This document shows positions 16,346-25,771 of a stretch of 64,000 bases of DNA, in pieces. The notes below the pieces were generated by a model. The model made no database searches, was not told the DNA's origin, and saw only the letters and a list, made by a program, of their open reading frames with translations. Source of the DNA: Alistipes sp. (GTDB taxonomy: Bacteria; Bacteroidota; Bacteroidia; Bacteroidales; Rikenellaceae); assembly GCA_020026395.1 (NCBI GenBank), contig JAHHQM010000008.1, positions 21,747 through 85,746 on the forward strand, in the 5' to 3' direction. The stretch's first letter is position 1. Each line of letters opens with the position of its first letter. Made by a program: the position numbers and the translations under genes.

Positions 16346-16353
16346 TATCTTTG
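16346..16353 (+). promoter_or_regulatory. possible -7 element upstream of cstA
   Basis: TATCTTTG fits TAnnTTTG on the plus strand, but no TTTG is visible at the right distance upstream. It would leave a leader of about 140 nt before cstA. Confidence 0.35.
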
Positions 16354-16498
16354 CATAAATAAATTTTTTGAGGCGTGAATTTCGGCGCGAAGTCCCGTTT
16401 TCGGGGGCTTTCCACGAGTGACTTGACCTTTTACCGAGGGGCTTTAGATCCGGCCACCACCGACCACCACCGAACGATAGATTTAAAAAATAAGGGAT

Positions 16499-17926
16499 AT
16501 GATTACATTTTTGATTTGTCTCGGATTGCTCGTCTTGGCTTATTTCACCTACGGACGCTATTTGGAACACAAGGTCGATGTCGATCCTTCGGCAAAGACT
16601 CCGTGTGACCGCTTGTATGACGGTGTGGACTATGTGCCGCTGCCGCGCTGGCGAGTGTTCCTGATCCAACTGCTGAACATTGCGGGTACGGGACCCATTT
16701 TCGGTGCGGTGCTCGGTGCCTGCTTCGGCCCCGTGTCCTTCCTGTGGATCACCTTCGGCGGTATTTTTATGGGTGCGATGCACGATTTCCTGTCGGGCAT
16801 GATGCTCGTGCGTAACGACGGATTGAGCATTCCCGAAGTCGTCGGCAAATATCTGGGCGAGGGTATGCGCCGCTTTATGCGGGTCTTCTCGGTGCTGCTG
16901 CTGATCCTGGTGGGTGCGGTGTTCCTCTTGAGCCCCGCCCAACTTTTGGGCGATATGACCCCCTCTCTCTCCACGTCGGTGTGGGTGTGGATCATCCTGG
17001 CCTACTATTTCGTGGCCACGCTCCTGCCGATCGACAAGATCGTCGGCAAGATCTACCCCGTATTCGGTGTCGCCATGGTCGCCATGGCCGTCGGGTTGAT
17101 GGGAGCCCTGCTTTTCGGCGGATATGACATCCCCGAGATGACCACCTTCGCCAACTTCCAGCTCCATCCCGACAAACTGCCGATCGTCCCGACGTTGTTC
17201 ATCACGATTGCCTGCGGTGCGATTTCGGGATTCCACGCCACACAGTCGCCCCTCATGGCGCGTTGCGTGCGTAACGAGAGCGAGTGCCGCTCGGTATTCT
17301 ACGGCGCGATGATCTCCGAGTCGATCATTGCGCTGGTGTGGGCAGCCGTGGCCATGACCTTCTTCGGCGGTGCGGGCGAACTCTCGCAGGTATTGAGCGA
17401 ACACGGCGGCAGCGCCGCATGGGCAGTGGGCGAGATCTCCAACGGTATGCTGGGTGTTGCGGGCGGTATCCTTGCCCTGCTGGGTGTGGTTGCAGCCCCG
17501 ATCACTTCGGGCGATACGGCCTTCCGCTCGGCACGACTTATCATCGCCGATATGTTCCGCATCGACCAGAAAAACAAACTCAAACGACTCTATATCTGCA
17601 TTCCGCTGTTCGTCGTCGGCTACATCATCACGCAGGTCGATTTCGATGTCGTGTGGCGTTATTTCGCATGGACGAACCAGACGCTGGCCACGATCGTGTT
17701 GTGGAGCATCACGGTCTATATGTACCGCCTGAAACGCAACAAGTGGATTGCACTTCTGCCGTCGGTTTTCATGACGTTCATCTGTTCGATGTTCCTCTTT
17801 GTGTCGGATCAGTTCTTCGGCATGCGGGATCATACGATGGCCTCCGTTCTGGGCGGTGTCGTGACGCTGGCAGTGCTTATTATGATGATTTACAAATTAC
17901 AACGTGATGCAAAACGCTTATCTTAA
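16499..17926 (+). CDS. cstA: CstA family carbon starvation transporter, short form
   Basis: 475 residues with about 12 hydrophobic helices. Family signatures are GPIFGAVLGACFGPVSFLWI, GAMHDFLSGMMLVRNDG and FHATQSPLMARCVRNE. CstA proteins import peptides or pyruvate during carbon limitation. At 475 residues it is shorter than the roughly 700-residue enterobacterial form and lacks the extra C-terminal helices, which is usual for Bacteroidetes. The last 23 bp overlap the next gene, so the two are translationally coupled. Confidence 0.88.
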   Translation: MITFLICLGLLVLAYFTYGRYLEHKVDVDPSAKTPCDRLYDGVDYVPLPRWRVFLIQLLNIAGTGPIFGAVLGACFGPVSFLWITFGGIFMGAMHDFLSGMMLVRNDGLSIPEVVGKYLGEGMRRFMRVFSVLLLILVGAVFLLSPAQLLGDMTPSLSTSVWVWIILAYYFVATLLPIDKIVGKIYPVFGVAMVAMAVGLMGALLFGGYDIPEMTTFANFQLHPDKLPIVPTLFITIACGAISGFHATQSPLMARCVRNESECRSVFYGAMISESIIALVWAAVAMTFFGGAGELSQVLSEHGGSAAWAVGEISNGMLGVAGGILALLGVVAAPITSGDTAFRSARLIIADMFRIDQKNKLKRLYICIPLFVVGYIITQVDFDVVWRYFAWTNQTLATIVLWSITVYMYRLKRNKWIALLPSVFMTFICSMFLFVSDQFFGMRDHTMASVLGGVVTLAVLIMMIYKLQRDAKRLS

Positions 17927-18599
17927 ACCCACCCCCGACCAGACCTTCGAAGTGATTGGTGAAGGCCGCTTTAATTTCAAGGAACTTCTTGCCGATTCGC
18001 GTAAATTGGAACGCGAGGGGCATGTCCAGGAGGCGTGTAACCTTCGTTTTCAGGGTTTCCAGAGCCTTCAGGAACTGCTTCCCGACGATGAGGAGATCAA
18101 CCTGGAGTGGGAGCACGCCAATTCGCGTGCGGCACTGCAACTGATCTATGCCTCGGCGATCGACCACTTCCTGATCAACGATTTCGAGATGTCGGCCGCC
18201 CTGTTGGAGCTGTTGCTGGATCTTGACCCCGAAGATCATCTGGAGGGAAGCGAGACCCTGGCGTGGAACTACCTCTGCATGGACGAACGCGAATTGTTCG
18301 ACGAGGTGATCAACGACGTGTCGGATAAATATCCGAGCCGTGTGCTGCTTTTGTTGTGGGCGGATTACCGCCAGACGGGCAAACTCGCCGAGGGCGAACT
18401 GCAACGCTTCAAGAGCCGTTACGCCCCCTATTACCGCGAATTTGTGGCCGATACCCATCCCGCCGACGAGGCCTACCTCAAGGGACTGGATGCCGAACGA
18501 CCCACCGACGAGGTGCTCGCCCGCGAGTTGTGGCTCCAGACCGAAAACATCTGGGCACAGTGGCCCGATTTTATCGAGGCACTCCGCGCCACGGCATAA
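17904..18599 (+). CDS. TPR-like hypothetical protein downstream of cstA
   Basis: 231 residues (start MMQNAYLK; the second Met is possible). It is soluble, acidic and largely helical, with segments such as FLINDFEMSAALLELLLDLD and DKYPSRVLLLLWADYRQTG that resemble tetratricopeptide-like repeats. No catalytic motif is visible. It overlaps cstA by 23 bp and ends at a strong terminator, so it is probably co-transcribed with the transporter. I do not recognise a named family. Confidence 0.7.
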   Translation: MMQNAYLKPTPDQTFEVIGEGRFNFKELLADSRKLEREGHVQEACNLRFQGFQSLQELLPDDEEINLEWEHANSRAALQLIYASAIDHFLINDFEMSAALLELLLDLDPEDHLEGSETLAWNYLCMDERELFDEVINDVSDKYPSRVLLLLWADYRQTGKLAEGELQRFKSRYAPYYREFVADTHPADEAYLKGLDAERPTDEVLARELWLQTENIWAQWPDFIEALRATA

Positions 18600-18618
18600 C
18601 GGAACCCTACCTATATAA

Positions 18619-18662
18619 TAAAAGAGCAGGTTTGCCCATGCGGGCAGACCTGCTCTTTTTGT
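18619..18662. terminator. terminator between cstA operon and recR
   Basis: AAAGAGCAGGT pairs with ACCTGCTCTTT, with an inner GCCC/GGGC stem, followed by a T run. A run on the left allows use by the convergent recR. Confidence 0.85.
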
Positions 18663-18676
18663 ATTTTGCTCAATGA

Positions 18677-19276
18677 TTATTCGATTTCGCGGCGGTTGCG
18701 TAAAGCCTGCGTGATCGTCAGCTCGTCGACGTACTCCAATTCGTCGCCGAATCCGATACCGCGTGCGATGGAGGTGATCTTCAACCCCTCGAATCGCTTC
18801 AGACGGTTCATCAGATAGAACAGCGTCGTTTCACCCTCGACCGAGGTCGAGATGGCGAGAATCACCTCACGAACCCCGCCCTGTGCAATGCGATCCAGCA
18901 AGAGGTCGATCTTCAGATCCGACGGCGAGATGCCCTGCATCGGCGAGATCACACCGCCCAAAACATGGTACAAACCCTTGTACTGACGGGTATTCTCGAT
19001 CGACAACACATCGGCCACCTGCTCGACGATGCAGATCGTGGAGTGGTCGCGTTCGCGGTCGGCGCAGATCGGACAAACGTCCTCGTCCGAGAGGTTGTTG
19101 CACAGACGGCAGTATTTGATGTCGGTACGGAAACGGTCGATGCTGCGCGTCATGTCGCTGACCGATTCGGGTTCCATGCGCAACAGGTGCATGGCCAACC
19201 GAAGGGCGGTACGGCGGCCGATTCCGGGCAGTCTCGACAATTCGCCCACCACATCCTGCAAGAGTTTCGAGGTCAT
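18677..19276 (-). CDS. recR: recombination protein RecR
   Basis: 199 residues. The N-terminal helix-hairpin-helix is LSRLPGIGRRTALRLAMHLL, the four-cysteine zinc site is CRLCNN...CPIC (residues about 56-73), and the Toprim domain runs from ICIVEQVADVLSIE to the end. RecR works with RecO and RecF to load RecA on gapped DNA. Its ATG overlaps the batE stop by one base. RecO is encoded at 40.6 kb in the same window. Confidence 0.95.
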   Translation of the reverse strand: MTSKLLQDVVGELSRLPGIGRRTALRLAMHLLRMEPESVSDMTRSIDRFRTDIKYCRLCNNLSDEDVCPICADRERDHSTICIVEQVADVLSIENTRQYKGLYHVLGGVISPMQGISPSDLKIDLLLDRIAQGGVREVILAISTSVEGETTLFYLMNRLKRFEGLKITSIARGIGFGDELEYVDELTITQALRNRREIE

Positions 19277-20127
19277 CAGATCACTTCGATTTTATGCTCT
19301 TCGACCCAGCCTTTCTTGCCGTCGGCGATGGTGATTTCACACCAGCCGTCCAGCTTGTTGCGGATCTTGAGGGTGGTACCTTCGTGGAGGATGAACAGAT
19401 CGGTGGCCGAGCGGTCGGGCGAACTCTTCACGGCAAGCGACGAGGTCATCACGACGGCATCCGAACGATCCAGCATGCTGCGACGCTCGCCCAGGGCGAA
19501 CCACGTGGTGAAGATGAAGACCATGATCGACAGGAGTGTGCCGTAGAATCCGATCTTGCGCAGGGTCATGCGACGCGCCAAAAGATACATCAGACACAGG
19601 CTCAATGCGGCTACCAACCCCACGAGCGAAAAGATCGTCCACGCCGTGCAACTCATCGTGCGACGCAATGCGGTGAACCACTGCGAGAGGAAAAATTCGG
19701 GCACTTTCTCGATGGTGTCCTTCACCTTCGTCTCGGCGACACTCAGGTTGTAACGGATGTCCTCCTCACCGGGGGCGAGTTTCAACGCGCGGTGGTAGTA
19801 GAGGATGGCCTTGGCGATCTCGTCCTCCTTGAAATAGGCATTGCCCAGGTTGTAGTAGAGCTTGTAGGAACTCAGGTTGCGATCCACCAGGCGGTTGTAA
19901 ATTACCACTGCCTGGTGGTAATTGCCGTTCAGATAGGCCGTTGCGGCGGCATCCCACAATTTTTCGGGCGAATCCTCCTCAAGGGAGGTCTCTTCCGAGG
20001 CGGGCGCTGCGGCCGTTTCTTCCGCAGGTTCTACGTGGAGCGAATCGGCGGGGGCGGTTTCGGGAGTTTGTGCCATACACCACCACACCGACAACATCAA
20101 AAACGTGGTTAATATTTGTTTCTTCAT
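19276..20127 (-). CDS. batE: BatE-like TPR and SH3 protein
   Basis: 283 residues. A signal peptide (MKKQILTTFLMLSVWWCMAQ) is followed by an acidic linker, TPR repeats (AYLNGNYHQAVVIYNRLVD, YYNLGNAYFKEDEIAKAILY), two membrane segments (about 165-185 and 195-215) and a C-terminal bacterial SH3-like domain (SPDRSATDLFILHEGTTLKI). This is BatE of the Bacteroides aerotolerance system, a periplasmic/inner membrane complex of unclear mechanism. It starts 5 bp after batD and overlaps recR by one base. Confidence 0.85.
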   Translation of the reverse strand: MKKQILTTFLMLSVWWCMAQTPETAPADSLHVEPAEETAAAPASEETSLEEDSPEKLWDAAATAYLNGNYHQAVVIYNRLVDRNLSSYKLYYNLGNAYFKEDEIAKAILYYHRALKLAPGEEDIRYNLSVAETKVKDTIEKVPEFFLSQWFTALRRTMSCTAWTIFSLVGLVAALSLCLMYLLARRMTLRKIGFYGTLLSIMVFIFTTWFALGERRSMLDRSDAVVMTSSLAVKSSPDRSATDLFILHEGTTLKIRNKLDGWCEITIADGKKGWVEEHKIEVI

Positions 20128-20132
20128 GGCTT

Positions 20133-21998
20133 TTAGCGTTTAATGACCGATTCGATGCGCGAAATGAAATCCACACCCTCCGCATAGACATCCGTCATGT
20201 GGGCGGAGGCCATCGGCGAATACTGCGCCTCGTCACACAGGGTGATGATCGCGGTGAAGCGTTGCGACTCCTCCTCGCGGATGCCGCGTTTGTGGAGTTC
20301 CTCGCGGACGTTCTCCTTCGTGAGGTTCGATACCGGGATGTTGAACTTGTCGCTCATATAACCCCACAAGGCACGCAACATCTCCTCGTAGAAGGCGTGG
20401 AGGTTCTGCTCCTCCATGTACTTCTTGGCGGTGCGGAAACGCTGTACGGCGACCTTGTTGGCGCGTTTGCCGCGGATCAGCGCGGTGTTTTGCGATTCGG
20501 CGATACGTTTGCGGAGCATCAGATAAACGGCCGTAAAGACGACACCCGTACCGACGAGCAACGCCCAATAGAGGTTGCTGAACAGGAACGGACGGCGGTT
20601 CTCCATCAGATTCGGACGTCCCAGCTTGATAAAGCGGATGTCACGCCCCAGGAGTTTCACCTCTTCCTTCGACATGCCGTGACGATTGACGACCACTTCG
20701 CCGTTGCCCGAGCTGTTGGCGTCGGGAGTGATGTTCAGGGTCGTTCCGCCGGCTTTCAGCGTGATGTATTGGTGCTGGTCGGGATCGAAATAGCTGAATT
20801 CGATCGGTGCAATGTCGTAATTACCCTCGGCGCGGGCAATGAACGGATACTCGAACTGGCGGTATCCCGAAATTCCCTGTGTCGAAGTGTTGATCGACTC
20901 CGTGGTCTTCACGTTGTATAACTCGAACGAGGAGGGTACCTCCAATTTGGGTGCCTGCACGAAGGTCATGTTGCCCGTTCCCGAGATCTTCACCGTGTAG
21001 GTTGCCGCCGAGTTGGCCGCCAGCTCCGATGCGGGCTCCTTGGCCGACATCTTGAAGTGACCCACCGCACCGTTGAAACTCTCGGGTGCTCCGGCGGGAA
21101 GCGGTTTGACGTCGATCGTCACCTTCTGGCTCTGGATCTTGCGCGGTACGTTGTAGACGTCGTGTCCCGGCCCGAAGAACGGGTCGTAGTTGCGCGACTG
21201 GGTCACCACCTGTGCAATGGCCGTCAGCGACGCGGGATCGATCGTCAGCGTGCCCGTCTGCTGCGGATAGAGCAGGAATTCGCGGGCGACCTGCGTGTCG
21301 TAGACCTTACCGTTGTAGGTCTCGCGCTTGACGCGCTGGTTGGTCAGATCCAGCTCCTGTGCCCAGAAACCGTTGAACGAGGGGAATTTCACATCCTCGA
21401 ATCCGACCACGTTTACCCTTACGTAGAGTTTGAACATCACGCTCAGCGGTTCGCCCTTGTAGACCGACGTGCGCGATACGATCGTGCGCAGGAGAATGTC
21501 CTCGGGGGCGATTTTCGTCGTGTTGCTTTGCTGCTGTTGCGGGCGGGATTGCTCGTCCGACGCGCCCTGCTGCACATTGCCGCCTGTCGATTGGCCTTCG
21601 TTTACCACCTCGATTGGTTGCGGCTTGGTGTGATACTCCGTACCGTCGACCTTGATCGATGCCGCCCCGATGGTGGCGTTTCCGGCCTTTTGGGGCATCA
21701 GCACATAGGTTACCGTGTAGCTTACGCTGCGGGTCATCGAGCCGTTGATGCTCGAAAACGAGTAGCCTGTCGATACGGCGGGGCCTGCAATGACGTCGAA
21801 TCCCGCGAAGTCGGGACTTTGGAACGAATCATCCTCGGGCGAGGCGTTCAATTGGAACTCCACGCGGAAGGGTTCGCCCATGGCCACCGTCAGCGGGCAT
21901 GATGCTTGAAACACAATCTTCTCGGCACCGAATGCCGAGAAGATTGCAGTTGTGATGAAGACTACGGCAAAAGCCGTTTTTAAAACAAAATCTCTCAT
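20133..21998 (-). CDS. batD: BatD-like oxygen tolerance protein
   Basis: 621 residues. A signal peptide (VLKTAFAVVFITTAIFSAFG) precedes several immunoglobulin-like beta domains: FRVEFQLNASPEDDSF, YVLMPQKAGNATIGAASIKVDG, LLYPQQTGTLTIDPASL. One membrane helix (NLYWALLVGTGVVFTAVYLML, about 480-500) precedes a helical cytoplasmic tail. This order matches BatD. In Bacteroides batD and batE lie downstream of batA, batB and batC, which encode VWA-domain and TPR proteins; none is present here, since fumarase lies immediately upstream. Confidence 0.85.
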   Translation of the reverse strand: MRDFVLKTAFAVVFITTAIFSAFGAEKIVFQASCPLTVAMGEPFRVEFQLNASPEDDSFQSPDFAGFDVIAGPAVSTGYSFSSINGSMTRSVSYTVTYVLMPQKAGNATIGAASIKVDGTEYHTKPQPIEVVNEGQSTGGNVQQGASDEQSRPQQQQSNTTKIAPEDILLRTIVSRTSVYKGEPLSVMFKLYVRVNVVGFEDVKFPSFNGFWAQELDLTNQRVKRETYNGKVYDTQVAREFLLYPQQTGTLTIDPASLTAIAQVVTQSRNYDPFFGPGHDVYNVPRKIQSQKVTIDVKPLPAGAPESFNGAVGHFKMSAKEPASELAANSAATYTVKISGTGNMTFVQAPKLEVPSSFELYNVKTTESINTSTQGISGYRQFEYPFIARAEGNYDIAPIEFSYFDPDQHQYITLKAGGTTLNITPDANSSGNGEVVVNRHGMSKEEVKLLGRDIRFIKLGRPNLMENRRPFLFSNLYWALLVGTGVVFTAVYLMLRKRIAESQNTALIRGKRANKVAVQRFRTAKKYMEEQNLHAFYEEMLRALWGYMSDKFNIPVSNLTKENVREELHKRGIREEESQRFTAIITLCDEAQYSPMASAHMTDVYAEGVDFISRIESVIKR

Positions 21999-22110
21999 TG
22001 AGTTTTGCGGATATGTTACTTATTTCAAATTTATAAACGAATTGACTAATTGATTTAGTGCGTGTTTCCCGTTTTTAATTCTCGATAAATATCACTTTTT
22101 GAGGAATTTC

Positions 22111-23721
22111 CTATTTGAATTCGTCAAAGAAGTCGTTGCCCTTGTCGTCCACGATGATGAATGCGGGGAAGTTCTCCACATAGATCTTGCGTACGGCCTC
22201 CATACCCAGTTCGGGGAAGTCTACGACCTCGACCGACTTGATCGAGTTGCGGGCAAGGATTGCGGCGGGGCCGCCGATCGAACCCAGGTAGAAACCGCCG
22301 TGCTTCTTGCAGGCATCGGTTACCTGCTGCGAGCGGTTACCCTTGGCAACCATCACCATCGAACCGCCGTGATCCTGGAACAGATCGACGTAGGGGTCCA
22401 TACGGCCAGCGGTCGTCGGGCCGAACGATCCCGAGGGCATGCCTTCGGGGGTCTTGGCGGGGCCTGCGTAGTAGATCGGGTGCTTCTTGAAGTACTCGGG
22501 CATGGGCTTTCCGGCATCGAGCATGGCTTTGATGCGGGCGTGGGCGATGTCACGGGCAACAATCAGCGTACCCTTGAGGTTCAGACGGGTCTTGGGCGGG
22601 TATTTCGTCAGGATGGCGCGAACCTTGTCCATACCCTCGTCCAGGTCGATATCGACGGCGGGCGTCATCGAGGGCGACTGTGCGGGTAGGAAACGGGCGG
22701 GGTTCTTCTCCAGCTGCTCGAGGAAGATACCTTCGGGCGTGATCTTTGCTTTGATGTTACGGTCGGCCGAGCAGCTTACGCCGATGCCGACGGGACACGA
22801 TGCGGCGTGACGCGGGCCACGGATGACACGTACGTCGTGTACATAATATTTACCGCCGAACTGTGCGCCGATACCGCTCTCGCGGCAGATCTTGAGGATG
22901 CGCTCCTCCCACTCCAGGTCGCGGTAGTAGTGACCCGACTCGTCGCCGTGGGTGGGCAGCTCGTCGAGGTATCCGGCCGAAGCCTTCTTGACGGTGGCCA
23001 GACAGGTTTCTGCCGACGTACCGCCGATGCAGATGGCCAGGTGGTAGGGCGGGCAGGCAGCCGTACCGAGATCCATCAGGTGCTCCTTGATGAATCTGGT
23101 CAGCGACTCCTCGTTGAGCAGCGCCTTGGTTTTCTGGTAGAGGAAGCTCTTGTTGGCCGAACCGCCACCTTTGGTGATGAACAGGAATTCGTACTCCATG
23201 CCGGGTTTGCCGCCGTAGATGTCGATCTGTGCGGGCAGGTTGGTGGCGGAGTTTTTCTCCTCGGTCATCGTGAAGGGAACGACCTGCGAATAGCGGAGGT
23301 TGTTCTTTTTATAGGTCTCGTAGACACCGCGAGCGATGTACTCGGCGTCATCGACACCCGTATATACGTCTTCGCCCTTGTGAGCCGAGCAGATTGCCGT
23401 ACCGGTATCCTGACAGGTGGGCAGTTCGTGGTCGGCGGCGACCGTCTGGTTGAGCAACATGGTGTAAGCCACGAATTTGTCGTTGTCGCTTGCCTCGGGG
23501 TCATTGAGGATGTTGCTCAACTTCTGGAGGTGGCTTGCGCGCAGATAGAACGAGACGTCGGAGTATGCGGCTTCGGAGAGTACTTCGAGGCCTTTGGGGT
23601 CGATTTTGAGGATCTTGCGGCCGTCGCAATCAACGACTTTGACATAGTCTTTCGTCAGAAGACGATACTCGGTCTTGTCCTCTCCCACGGGGAACGGATC
23701 CTTGTAGATGAAATCTGCCAT
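22111..23721 (-). CDS. class I fumarate hydratase (iron-sulfur)
   Basis: 536 residues. The three cluster-binding cysteines are seen in ELPTCQDTGTA (about 102), the GGTSAETCLAT region (about 219-226), and HAASCPVGIGVSC (about 305-312). The C-terminal fumarase domain has GMPSGSFGPTTAGRMDPYVD. It interconverts malate and fumarate; in anaerobes it mainly serves the reductive branch to succinate. Length matches two-domain class I enzymes. A good promoter lies 46 bp upstream of the ATG. It is monocistronic. Confidence 0.93.
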   Translation of the reverse strand: MADFIYKDPFPVGEDKTEYRLLTKDYVKVVDCDGRKILKIDPKGLEVLSEAAYSDVSFYLRASHLQKLSNILNDPEASDNDKFVAYTMLLNQTVAADHELPTCQDTGTAICSAHKGEDVYTGVDDAEYIARGVYETYKKNNLRYSQVVPFTMTEEKNSATNLPAQIDIYGGKPGMEYEFLFITKGGGSANKSFLYQKTKALLNEESLTRFIKEHLMDLGTAACPPYHLAICIGGTSAETCLATVKKASAGYLDELPTHGDESGHYYRDLEWEERILKICRESGIGAQFGGKYYVHDVRVIRGPRHAASCPVGIGVSCSADRNIKAKITPEGIFLEQLEKNPARFLPAQSPSMTPAVDIDLDEGMDKVRAILTKYPPKTRLNLKGTLIVARDIAHARIKAMLDAGKPMPEYFKKHPIYYAGPAKTPEGMPSGSFGPTTAGRMDPYVDLFQDHGGSMVMVAKGNRSQQVTDACKKHGGFYLGSIGGPAAILARNSIKSVEVVDFPELGMEAVRKIYVENFPAFIIVDDKGNDFFDEFK

Positions 23722-23766
23722 GTTTGTGATGTTTTTGTGTTGTATTCAAATGATTGATTATCCACG

Positions 23767-23799
23767 CAAAAGTACAAAAAACTATCGGGATTGCGCAAC
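23767..23799 (-). promoter_or_regulatory. promoter for fumarase
   Basis: On the minus strand GTTG, a 21-nt spacer and TACTTTTG fit the Bacteroidetes promoter. The ATG is 46 nt downstream. Confidence 0.6.
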
Positions 23800-23835
23800 T
23801 TTTACCCTCGGAGCGTTATTTTTTTTGCGAAAAAT

Positions 23836-23936
23836 AGTCGTTCTTTAGAATTTTTATTAAATTTGCCACGAATTTGGTGATTCGGGTTAGGGATACACCA
23901 ATTCGGACGCCAAAAAACAGTCGTTCCTTAAATTTT
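23836..23936 (+). repeat. imperfect direct repeat in the fumarase-aldolase spacer
   Basis: The 349-bp spacer 23722-24070 holds AGTCGTTCTTTAGAATTTTT at 23836-23855 and AGTCGTTCCTTAAATTTT at 23919-23936, an imperfect pair 83 bp apart. Between them GAATTTGGTG (23870-23879) and CACCAATTC (23896-23904) can pair with one bulge. A TAGTTTTG element at 24003-24010 is a possible -7 box for the aldolase. Nothing else is recognisable in this spacer. Confidence 0.45.
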
Positions 23937-24070
23937 GAGGAATTGTTTGCTTGTTTCTTTAAATTTAAATGGATGGTGGCGGTTTAGTTTAGGGAATTTT
24001 ATTAGTTTTGTACCGAATCCACGGATTCGAACTAAAAAATAAATTAATTCACATCTAATATAAAATAATT

Positions 24071-25066
24071 ATGGTATCGTACAAAGATCTCGGTTTGGTA
24101 AACACGCGTGATATGTTTGCCAAGGCAATCAAAGGCGGTTACGCTATTCCCGCGTTCAACTTCAACAACATGGAGCAGATGCAGGCCATCATTTCGGCTT
24201 GTGTAGAGTGCTCGTCGCCTGTAATTCTCCAGGTATCGTCGGGTGCACGCAAGTACGCCAACCAGACGCTGCTGCGTTACATGGCACAGGGTGCTGTCGA
24301 GTATGCCAAGGAGTTGGGCAAGAACATTCCGATCAGCCTGCACTTGGATCACGGTAACTCGTTCGAGCTGTGCAAGAGCTGTATCGACATGGGCTTCTCG
24401 TCGGTAATGATCGACGGTTCGGCTCTTCCCTACGATGAGAACGTCGCTCTGACGAAGAAGGTTGTTGAGTACGCACACCAGTTCGACGTAACGGTTGAGG
24501 GTGAGCTGGGCGTATTGGCCGGTGTTGAGGATGAGGTTTCGTCCGAGCACTCGCACTACACGGATCCCGCCGACGTTGAGGATTTCGTAAAGAAGACCGG
24601 TGTTGATTCGCTGGCTATTTCGATCGGTACTTCGCACGGTGCCAACAAGTTCAAACCCGAGCAGTGCACCCGCAATGCCGAGGGTATTCTGCTTCCTCCT
24701 CCCTTGCGTTTCGATATCCTGAAGGAGATCGAGAAGCGTATCCCGGGCTTCCCCATCGTGCTCCACGGTTCGTCGTCGGTACCCCAGGAGTATGTAAAGA
24801 TCATCAACACCCACGGTGGTGCTTTGAAGGATGCAGTAGGTATTCCCGAGGAGCAGTTGCGTGAGGCTGCCAAGAGTGCAGTTTGCAAGATCAACATCGA
24901 CTCGGATGGTCGTCTGGCTATGACCGCTGCCGTTCGTAAGGTATTTGTTGAGCATCCTGCCGAGTTCGACCCCCGTAAGTACCTGGGTCCCGCTCGTGAC
25001 GAGTTGAAGAAGCTCTACATCCACAAGTGCGAGAACGTTCTGGGTTCGGCTGGCAAGGCTGAGTAA
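24071..25066 (+). CDS. fba: class II fructose-bisphosphate aldolase
   Basis: 331 residues. Zinc ligands and active-site regions are recognisable: SLHLDHGNSFELCK (His of HxDH), VEGELGVLAGVEDEV, SIGTSHGANK and VLHGSSSVP. It cleaves fructose-1,6-bisphosphate in glycolysis and runs in reverse for gluconeogenesis. Codons favour T-ending valine, alanine and glycine more than neighbouring genes, which fits strong expression. It has its own spacer with a possible promoter and is followed by a strong terminator. Confidence 0.95.
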   Translation: MVSYKDLGLVNTRDMFAKAIKGGYAIPAFNFNNMEQMQAIISACVECSSPVILQVSSGARKYANQTLLRYMAQGAVEYAKELGKNIPISLHLDHGNSFELCKSCIDMGFSSVMIDGSALPYDENVALTKKVVEYAHQFDVTVEGELGVLAGVEDEVSSEHSHYTDPADVEDFVKKTGVDSLAISIGTSHGANKFKPEQCTRNAEGILLPPPLRFDILKEIEKRIPGFPIVLHGSSSVPQEYVKIINTHGGALKDAVGIPEEQLREAAKSAVCKINIDSDGRLAMTAAVRKVFVEHPAEFDPRKYLGPARDELKKLYIHKCENVLGSAGKAE

Positions 25067-25091
25067 GCTTAGAACAGACTTCTTGAAAAAC

Positions 25092-25128
25092 GAGGATGAT
25101 CCTTTTGGGGGTCATCCTCATTTTTTTT
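25092..25128 (+). terminator. intrinsic terminator after fba
   Basis: GAGGATGA pairs with TCATCCTC around a G-rich loop and is followed by eight T residues. Confidence 0.85.
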
Positions 25129-25192
25129 GGGTCGGGCGGAACGATTCTTCGGGGAAAGGATTAATTTTAGGGCGGAAAAAATCGTTGTGCCT

Positions 25193-25729
25193 ATGAATAT
25201 ACCCGCTTCCTCTGCCTTCCGCCGTGCCCGTATCCTGCCCGTCGTGGGAATTTTGTTTCTGATCGTGCTTCTTGCGGGCGGGGCGTACCTGCATAACCGC
25301 ACTCTGGTCAGCTGGTGGCTGCCCGTCGAGATTGCCGTCCTGACGGCAACCCTGATAATTCTTGCCGTCCGATTTGCACGCAGACGCACGTGGGAACCCT
25401 TCGATATGGGACTCGCCTGGGCGTTTTTGTGCGGGGTGTGCTATTTCGGGGTGCTGGCCGTCAATTCGCTGGGGCTGGATCCCGCCACGGCACACGAGAC
25501 GGAACTGATGGTTACCCGTAAATACGAAAAACGCCATACCTCGCGCCGTCCGCACTCCGGATTCCGCCAAACCCATACGACCCGCCATGTGGTCGTACGC
25601 AGCGAATCGGGCTCGGAATACGAACTGGAGGTGTCTGACGGGCGCTATGCCCGTACTTCCGTCAATCGCCCGATGCGGGTCAGGATCTGCGACGGACGCC
25701 TCGGTTTCGGGGTGATTGCCGATCTCTGA
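25193..25729 (+). CDS. membrane-anchored hypothetical protein
   Basis: 178 residues from the ATG at 25193 (MNIPASSAFRRARIL); a longer frame upstream overlaps the fba terminator. Three hydrophobic segments are visible (ILPVVGILFLIVLLAGGAYL, WWLPVEIAVLTATLIILAV and AWAFLCGVCYFGVLAV), followed by a hydrophilic tail of about 75 residues with HTSRRPHSGFRQTHTTRH. The tail (VVVRSESGSEYELEVSDGRY) is strand-like. I do not recognise a family. It lies alone between fba and the DMT transporter. Confidence 0.6.
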   Translation: MNIPASSAFRRARILPVVGILFLIVLLAGGAYLHNRTLVSWWLPVEIAVLTATLIILAVRFARRRTWEPFDMGLAWAFLCGVCYFGVLAVNSLGLDPATAHETELMVTRKYEKRHTSRRPHSGFRQTHTTRHVVVRSESGSEYELEVSDGRYARTSVNRPMRVRICDGRLGFGVIADL

Positions 25730-25740
25730 AGGGGGAATGT

Positions 25741-25771
25741 TTTCAGATTCGGCACTTTATCCCTATCTTTG
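25741..25771 (+). promoter_or_regulatory. promoter for the DMT transporter
   Basis: TTTC, a 19-nt spacer and TATCTTTG (25764-25771) fit the Bacteroidetes promoter with one mismatch. The ATG follows 47 nt later. A palindrome GTTCCCCGGGGGAAC lies in the leader at about 25779-25793. Confidence 0.55.
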
